NCBI RefSeq assembly: GCF_028372415.1
Contig: NC_092875.1
Coordinates: forward strand, 352,676,225-352,740,224
Length of the DNA stretch: 64,000 nucleotides
Direction of reading: 5' to 3'
DNA from: Notamacropus eugenii
Lineage: Eukaryota; Chordata; Mammalia; Diprotodontia; Macropodidae
The position numbers and the translations under genes were made by a program. Shown here piece after piece: positions 50,901 to 59,900 of the stretch (the first letter of the stretch is position 1; every line of letters starts with the position of its first letter). The notes beneath the pieces are model-generated. The model had not been told where the DNA came from. It did no database searches and saw nothing but the letters and a program-made list of their open reading frames with translations.

Positions 50901-53900
50901 AGTTACGATAGTAAAAGTAAAAATGAGGCTGAAACCAATAGTGAAATTAAAGAGCAAGATTTCAATAAAGAAACACAAACGCAAATAGGAAAAACTAATA
51001 CCTCTAAAGATGCTCATATGAAAAAGAGAGGATCTTCAGAAATAGAGTACTTGACATCAGCCCTGAAAGATTTTAATATAAGTGCTGTTTCTGAAACAAA
51101 TGGATTTTCTACGTCAGGGATATTTAAATGTCTTGAAAATAGCCAGGACTATGCTTCAGGGAACTCTGTTTTAGGATGTTTTGACAAAGTAGTAACAAAT
51201 AAGCAAATGGAAAAAGAACTAAACCTAGGAAAGACATCTGAAGAAAACTTGAGAAAATACTCTTGGGTAAAAACACATGAGGTTTCCAAAGAAACAGATG
51301 ATTCAGAAGAAGATTATCCTTTAAGAAAGGTTAAGCGTGCAAGTCACTTTACCCATTGCTCACTGGGGGAAGCCACTAAGACTTACACCAAAGATGTTGT
51401 ACCTGGAATGCAAAACAATTGTGAAGATGCTCATACTAAATATACTAGTGTCTCCTCCATTTTGAACACATGTAGCAGTATTGTAGCTGGACATTTGAAA
51501 GAAAAACCTCTTTTCTGTGAAATAACTAAGAGTTCATCAGTCATAAAACAATCATTGTTTGTAGATTTTGATCCTGAAAGAAAGTCCTGCACTGATAGGT
51601 TTGTTAAGGAAAACACTCAAAGAACAGAGCATAAAGAGTATTCAGATGCAGGTGAGGGAAGAAGTGACAGTAAAGACACCATACAGATGAGAACTGAGAC
51701 AGTTGGAAAAACTACTATTGAGCAAAATACTGGCAATTCAGAAGGAGCGATGTTACTCCATCATATATCTGGGATGAATTCAGAAATTGTAAATGGATGT
51801 GGAAAAGATGGTAATTTGAGTTTAAGTATCAAAGAAAGTGAAGATTGGAAGATTATAAAGGATGAAAATTTCAGATCAGGCATGGACCAAATTGTATCAC
51901 CTGAACTTCCTGAGGAAGTCCCTGCAGTGCAAGCTATTCTTTCTGGAGATGTCTTAGAAAATGCACTTGATCGAGTTGCCTCTGCTGAGTACTCACCGAA
52001 CACTGAACAAGAACAGAATGACCCCCCATCTAATGAATGTCATTATGATGATTGGCCTTCATCTAGACATAAGGATGGTTCAAACAGTGGCCAAAATGGT
52101 ATTTTTGATAAAGACACTTTGTGGAATCCATCTATGTGTGATATAAGTTTTAACTCTCAAGGAAATAATCAGACTTCAGAATCCCCAAATATTTCCTTTG
52201 ATAGCACAAATGATACTTTAGAACTTGAGCCATTTGTTGATTTAGTCAGTCAAAGTAAGAGTGGGTCAGAAACTCCAAACCAAAAACCGTCACATAACCT
52301 GACAAAGGCTTTAGCAGAATCTAAAGTTGAAGTTAGCCAAGGCAAAGCTTCTCGAAAGTCTTCAAGGGTAAAAAGTAAGGCAAAAACTCAACAGAGTCAT
52401 TTAGATCAGCCAGTTTTGGCAACTGCTGATACTTCTACACCAACAAAATGTTCTCTGGATACTCTGAGTAAAATAAGGCAAGAGATGGGGCCACCTTTGC
52501 CTCCTTTGCTTGCACCACTGCTAGCAACACCACCAAGGACTCTGCAACCAGTTTCCCCTCTAATGTCAGCCTCTAGTCAATCTTCTTTAACTTCACCACT
52601 TGATGATCTGATTTCCCCATTGCGTGACACACCAGTCCCTCCGCTCATGTCTCCACTATCTGATGATCCACGATACAAGTCTCCTGTGCATAGTACTCCA
52701 TCTCCTTCAGACGCACCTGCCAGTCAGAGAATCTTATCCTCTCCTTTGCAGTTTTGTGCTGCTACACCAAAGCATGCACTTCCTGTGCCTGGCAGGCTTC
52801 CTCCATTGGCAGTTGGCGGTAATGCACTAGGAGGACCCCAGGAGAACTCTGTGAAAATCCTTGATACCATGTACCCAGAATTATCTGCCAGAGCAAGGAC
52901 ACTTAACATTCTCAAAGGTAATATTCAGCTGAATAGATGTCCTCCAGCAGACTGTAAAAATTTACCAGGACCTGTGAATAACATTACAGGATTTAAAGCA
53001 ATCACATCTACGTCAACTGCTTTTGTAAAAACAGGAAGTAGTTCCAACATTGAGTGTGATCAAGGTAAACTAAAAGATTCTGGGACTGAGCTTATGAGTT
53101 TCCAGAGTCACAATGGGAAAAGACCATTGGTGCCATCAACCATCTTAAGGAGTGCCAAGAGATTACGTCTAGACAGTGAGTCACCAAAATTGGAGATTAA
53201 AGTAGATGTATCAGAAGTCATCAAGATGCCCCAAACTAGTTCTCCTCAAGTTGAAAATGAAGTAACACATGATGATGAGAATTCTTCTGTTCACGAACCA
53301 GCAGACAACTCAATTACAGAATCATCTTCAGCTTTAGAAGAATATAAAGATCCACATGATAAGGTCATGAGCAGTGTCCTGAAAAAGATTGCTGAGTCAT
53401 CTTTTGATTTGTTACCTGTGATTCGAAGTCATGTACATGTGGGAAATGTTTCCAAAAAGCCAGTGATGAGGGATGAAGAGAAAGAAGTTGTCTGTGAATT
53501 TAGTACCACAAAGAAGGTATGTTTGATCTATTGTATGTAATTATTATATTTGTGCTCAAAACCAGCAGGTTGCACAAATTTTCTTTTAAACTGTTTTTGT
53601 TTTAAGAATTGTTAGCCCTATAAAATTTAGTAGCACATTAGCTTTATTTAGCAGTTACTACAAATAAAACTTTGTTTTAAGCCCTTGGAGACCTAGTAGC
53701 TTCTCTTCCAAAATATCTCAAATTTAATGTTATTTTCAAAGCCTTTAAGTGTATCTAATTTTACGGTATTTTGTGACAATAAATAGCCTTTATTTGGTGA
53801 GCTTATTTAATTGTAATATATTTAACTATATAATTAATTACATAATATAATAATGTTGCATAGTGGATAAGAAGTCAAGAAGATCTAGGTTCACAGTCTT

Positions 53901-56900
53901 TCTCTTACACATATTAGTTATGTAACCATGAGCAAATAAGTAACTGCACAGAGCCCCAGACAACTCAAATTATGATATAGATGAGTTGCTGATCTCCTTC
54001 AGTGTGGGGTTCCTTACAGCAGTGGATACACACACTCACATAAATGTCAATGTGAGGTCATCTCAAAGGGAAGGCACTAGTACTGGGGGTGGAAAGCACA
54101 CCTTCTCCCCCACCCTGCAAAAATTAGGAATTGAGCTTAGTCCTGAAAAATAACCAAAGAAACCAAGAGACCAGGTTGAGGAGGGGGAGCTCGTAGGAGT
54201 AGCCAGTGAAAAGGCTTGAGGTCATGAGATGGCTTTTCTTGGATAAGACCCAGCAAGAATACCACTGTAGCCGGAATTCAGAGTGTTTAGAGTGGAGGAA
54301 AATGTAAAAATACTGCAAAGATAGAAGGGAATTGAATTGTGAATGGCTTTAAAAGTCAAACAGGACTTCTTATTTAATACTGGAAGCAAAAGGGAACCAT
54401 TGGAGTTTATTGGGTAGAGAGGAGACTTAAAACTTGAATTGTAGGAAAATCACTTGGTAGGTTGAGTGGTAGACAGATTAGAGTAGAGGGAGACTTCTTA
54501 AGGTAGGGGAACCAACCAGTCAGGGATGACAGTAATCTATGTAACATGATTAAGGCATGCATCAGGATATGGACATGTGAGTGGAAAGAAGGGGATGTAT
54601 ATGAGAGATGTTAAAGCAAGGTAAGTCAGCAAGCATTTATTAAGTGCCTGCTGTGGGAAATGCTCTGTGATAAAATGCTGGAGATCCAAGGAAAGACAAA
54701 AAACTGTCCCTGCTTTCCAGGAGTTTACTGTGAAATGGGGGGAGGGGGGGGAGGGTTTATGTAACAGACAAGATACATAGAGGATAAAATGGAGATAATC
54801 TTAAGGAAAGCCCTAGGATTAAAGGAGGACCAAGGAAGTGTTTTTGTTTTTTGTTGGTGGTTTTTTTTTGGCAGAAGGCCAAAGACTTCAGTGAAGGCAG
54901 GGAAGCAAGGAGGTGAAAATGAGGAGGGAAGAGGGTGACAAGTAATGGTGATGTGTGGTATCAGGAGGAGTTATCTTGGAGGAGGAATGTCAAGGAGGCC
55001 AGTATCACTGTATTGCAGAGTAAGTAGAGGGGAGTAAGGTATAAGAAAACTGGAAAGGTAGTAAGAGCTTTAATAGCTAAACAAGATTTTCTGTTTGGTC
55101 TTAGAGAAGATAGGGGACCTCTGCAGTTTGGGGTGACATGGTCAGACCTACACTTCAGAAAAATCCAATTTGGGAGCTGAATAGAAGGTAAATTAGACTG
55201 GAGACAGACTTGAGGCAGGGAGACTCAGATATCTTTTTACACACACATATGAGGTAGGGAGACTCCCCATCTTTATACAAATATATATGTTTATATATAT
55301 GTATTTGTATGTTGTGAACATAGAATTGACAGACTTTGGCAACAGATTGGACATGAAGGGCAAGAGAGGGGAGGAGTTGTGAGTGTCAGAATTTTGCAAG
55401 AACTTAAATATATGAGTTGAATGTGCTTTATGAGTCCAGGAAGGCACCAGGTGGCAAACCTGGATTACTAAGATGTAAGTGTCTTCAGCAGTAATAGGGA
55501 AATTAGGACGAGAGGAGAGTTGGAAGGGAAAGATAAGTGTTCAGTTTTAGGATGTTTGATTTTAGATGTCTCCAAGACCCCCAGTCAAGATGTCCAAGAT
55601 TAATTTGGTAATGGGAATTGAATGAAGATCAGGAGAAAGATTAGGACTGGACAAATAGATCTGAGAAGCATTGACATAAAGATGATAATTAGGTCCATTG
55701 GAGGCAATGAGACCAGTTGAAATAATATAGGTGGAAAGAAGAAAGCCAAGGACACTCCTGGTTAGTGATATAACTTGTTTGAAGTTATATCCAGCAGAGG
55801 AAACTAAGAAGGAACAGCCACATAGGTAGGAAGAGACCAGTGCATTGTTTGTAGCCTTTACATAGATATTATAAAATTATCATTATCATTAAGGACCCAC
55901 AGAAACTTAGGGAGCAGTGAGTATCTAGAGAAAGGACGTGATTGACTGCTAAATCTAGTGCTTTGAGGACTTTTTGGAAGGGATTTATTGACTAAAGGTA
56001 TGGTGTGAATCATCAACATTTATATTTTTCCTTTTTTAAAAATGTTTTCCAGAAACAGTTTTAAACATTTGTATTTAAGATGTAAAATAGTTTATAAAAA
56101 TAATATACTTTTGAGACACATTGAAAATTTATATCACCAGCATGGTAACTTATCTGAGAACAGTCTTTAGAGATTCACTGCCTTTTAAAAACAAAACAAA
56201 GTTACTTAAATATCATCTTAGTGCTGTGGATTTTATTATTTTTCTTTTGTCTTTTTATGAAAAAGAACAATAGGATTTGTCAACGTAACTTTTAAGAGTA
56301 TTTTAAAGTGAATGAATAGCAAACCAGTTACATAACCTATAAGATGCTTTCTAAATGTAAGTTATTAGTAGTATCATTATCATTGTATTTAATAATCAGT
56401 GTATCTCATGGAACAATCAGGAAGTAGTGTGATCTGTTAAGAACTCTGGAGATAGAGGAATTGTCATGAGCTATCCAGATTTGAGTCCTAGATAGTAGTA
56501 GCTTTGTGACCATGGGCAATTCATTTAACCTCTGGTTAGTGTTCCCTTATCTCTAAAAATTATTCTCTAATTATACTTTTATGATCTATTTCACAAGGTT
56601 GTTGTGAGAATCAAATAAGATAGGCAATTGCCATGTAAAGTTTCAAGCATTATATGGGTCTCTTGTTATTCTTAATAATAGTTATCCTAACAGTGTTTGA
56701 AATGCCCTAAGAAGATAAGTAGGGAAAGTGAAGAAATAAAAAATGTAATAAGAAGGGCATAATTATAGATATGTAAGTAATAGCCAACTTCAGATAGTAA
56801 TGGGCAAGCCAGAATTTTGAGACTTGTAAAATCCATAGTCCTATATTTTGCCAGTATCTTTAGAGTAAAATTTTGTTACAGTGCGCATTCAGAACTTATT

Positions 56901-59900
56901 TTCTTAAAAGGTATGAAGACTTTAAAAAGAATTTAGTTCTTCACCACTAAATAGACATTATCCCTATATGTCTGTGCATAATTATTAACAATTCTTTTTT
57001 ACTTCACTATGTTTTGTTTTTTATAAGACTCTTGAGGCATGATGCTATCTATCACTTGGATTTATAGGTATAAATCTGGAATGGACCTTAAATGTCATCT
57101 GGTCTAACTTCTTAATTTTGTAGGTGTGTAAATGAAGCCCAGAAAGTTGAAGTAATTTTCCAGCATCCTATAGGTAGTGTAACTGAAGTCCAAACAATGC
57201 AATTTATTAGCAAGATACGCATTTGCCAAACAAATGTTATTCAGGGCCTACTCAGTAGGCATGAAGACCCCAAGCAAAGAAATCACAAGGATTTTATAAT
57301 GAAGGCAGTACAAAAATAGGACAGGCATTATATAGTAGACAAAAATATAATAAGGTATAGTTTTATAGTTGATAGAAGTAGAATAGGAGTAAGATTGAGT
57401 CATCCTGTTTCTTACTGGTGGTAAGGCCTGGGGCTTTTCAGGTCTTCAGGATGGTCATTGGTAGCATCTGCCTGCATTTTACACAACAGTTAGAGGTGCA
57501 TTAATATCTGATTTCTTTGAAATGACATGACATACAGGAAAACTAATCAAAAGTTATACAAAATGTTAATGGTAATGCAAATTAAGTCATTTTGATTCTC
57601 TCAGCTGCCACCCGTACATATCGTACTGATATTTTATTTACTCATAAGAGATTTTACGTTTTATTTTTTCTTAATTGTTCTTGTCTTTACTGAATATAAG
57701 TGCAAATAATTGTTTTACATTTTTAATACAGCACTTAGCACAGCCTTTGCTTCATGCTATTCTCTCTGAACTGAAAATTCAGAAGACATCCTTGGATCAC
57801 ACTTACATTCATGCTCTCTGCAGAGTGTATGTTGGAATATGTCGGCAACTGGGAGATTTGGAAAGAGCACGACTATTTTGCTATGACTTACTTAAGGAAG
57901 GTATGTTGATAGACTGTAACACTCTTAGAAATATGGTCTCAGTCAATTAATGAACGTTTATGAAGAGCCTGCTGTGTTCCCAGGGGCTGTCTTAAGTGCT
58001 AGAGATACAGACACAAATAAAAGCAAAAGCCAATCCCTGCCCTCAAGGAACTTACCTTATAATGGTGAGGAAGCCAAAAAACTCCTTGGGGGGGACCTGG
58101 CCCAAGGGGACAAGAGAGAGTTCCTGTGAAGTCCAAAAGCAGTGTTACCGATGGGAAATGTAGAGAAAACTGTTCTGAGCCCCCTCTTTAAATGGAGGCC
58201 TTGGAGCCCATGGTACTTCCCTCCATTCCTAGGGTCTAGTCAGAGAAGCAGAGGGCACTGATGAGATGTGAAAAATAGGCAGATTTAAATCTTGCAGGAC
58301 AATGAGATTTCCCAGTGATGATTTTCCTGGGAAAGGAATGCAGAATGATGAGGCCCAGAGAAGTCCAAAAGTAGAGCAGCTGGTGGGAAATGAGTAGCTT
58401 TCCTTTAACATTCGTACTTTCCTTTTTACTTTATTCTACCGAAACGTTTCTATAATTTATTTATGTCTCTTTTGTGTTGTATACTTGTGAAAGGGCATAA
58501 AATTATTCTCTGTCCAGTTTTCTACCTTAAATACATCCATGTTTTAAATGCATACCACTTTAGCACAGTTTATATTTAAATGAATATTACTCACCACTTG
58601 TGTCTTATTAGTTTGACTTTCTTAGTACATTTAGGAAATGCTGTTCTTGACTTAAAGTTATGACACAACTTTTGGGGTTTCTTCCAGCTCTAGATCTATG
58701 ATCTTGTAATTTAAGAAAATGAAGATTTTAGATTAGAGAGTAGAATGCTTGCTCACTGAAGAAGAAAAATGATTAGCGTGAGAGCTGGCCTTGAATTATT
58801 CTTTCACCAATGATTGCTTGACATCTGCTCTACCCATAAATGTCTTATTCATCAGATTATTAAAGATATCCTGGATTATATCATCTGCAGTAAAGTCTCT
58901 ATAAGCTTTTTTGTTAACTAACTATAACATGCTATATAAATGTAAGGTTTGGGTATTTTATCCAAAAATACAATTTCTTTTTACCAAGATTTATCTTCTT
59001 CATGTCTCAAAGCAATCTCTAGGGCCAGTATAAATTCAGGTGAAAACAAATCATTTGTCCATGATTGTAATACCCCTTTGAATGAAGCTGCCGTGTTTAA
59101 CTGCTTCTGACTGCCACTGTGAATTAAAATAGACATCTGAATGCTATAGCTATAGATGCAATGTAAGTTGCCCATCTCAAGACTCTTTCTGTTTGTTTTG
59201 TGTGAGTTTTATAAAGAATGCTTGCATATATTACTTGTTAGACTGATTTCATTGTTAGACTGATGATACTCATCTTTTCTAGAATTAACATATACCCCTT
59301 TGCTGGTTATTTTTTTTTCCTTTTGCCCTTTCTTTGCTCTTATGAGATTTTTCAGCATTAAGCTAAATTAAAATTTGTTTTGTGAATTTCAGTATAAAAC
59401 TTGAATATAAGAGAATCCAGGTTGGAAATCTCTGGGTTCAGTCTTTAAAATTTTAAATTATTATTAGCTTTTTTAATCTTCTTTTTTTATGGCAGAATTT
59501 ATTGGTCTACATGTATGCTTATGAAAGGCCAATTCTAAATCTGGTTTAAAGAAAGAAAATTAAGAAGATGAATTTTTTTCCTGTGTGATCCATCTGAATC
59601 CAAATATAAATGATTTTGTAAATACAAATTCTTTTGTATTATTAGTGCACTTCATTAATGCAAAAGTACAATGGTAAATAAGGGGTTGATATCCTTTATT
59701 GTGAAAAGATTTTTCGTTTTTTAGGGTCTAAATCATATTTTTGAAGAGAAAGGGAGCTCTTTTTCTACTATATAGTTTAGAACAGAAAATATATTTTGAA
59801 GGGTGGTTCTGGCCATTTCTTGATATGGTAGGAAATGGTGCTAATTTTAAAAGTCCAAAGCTTACATTCAAATCCCCTCTCAACTATTTATCTAAGTGAC

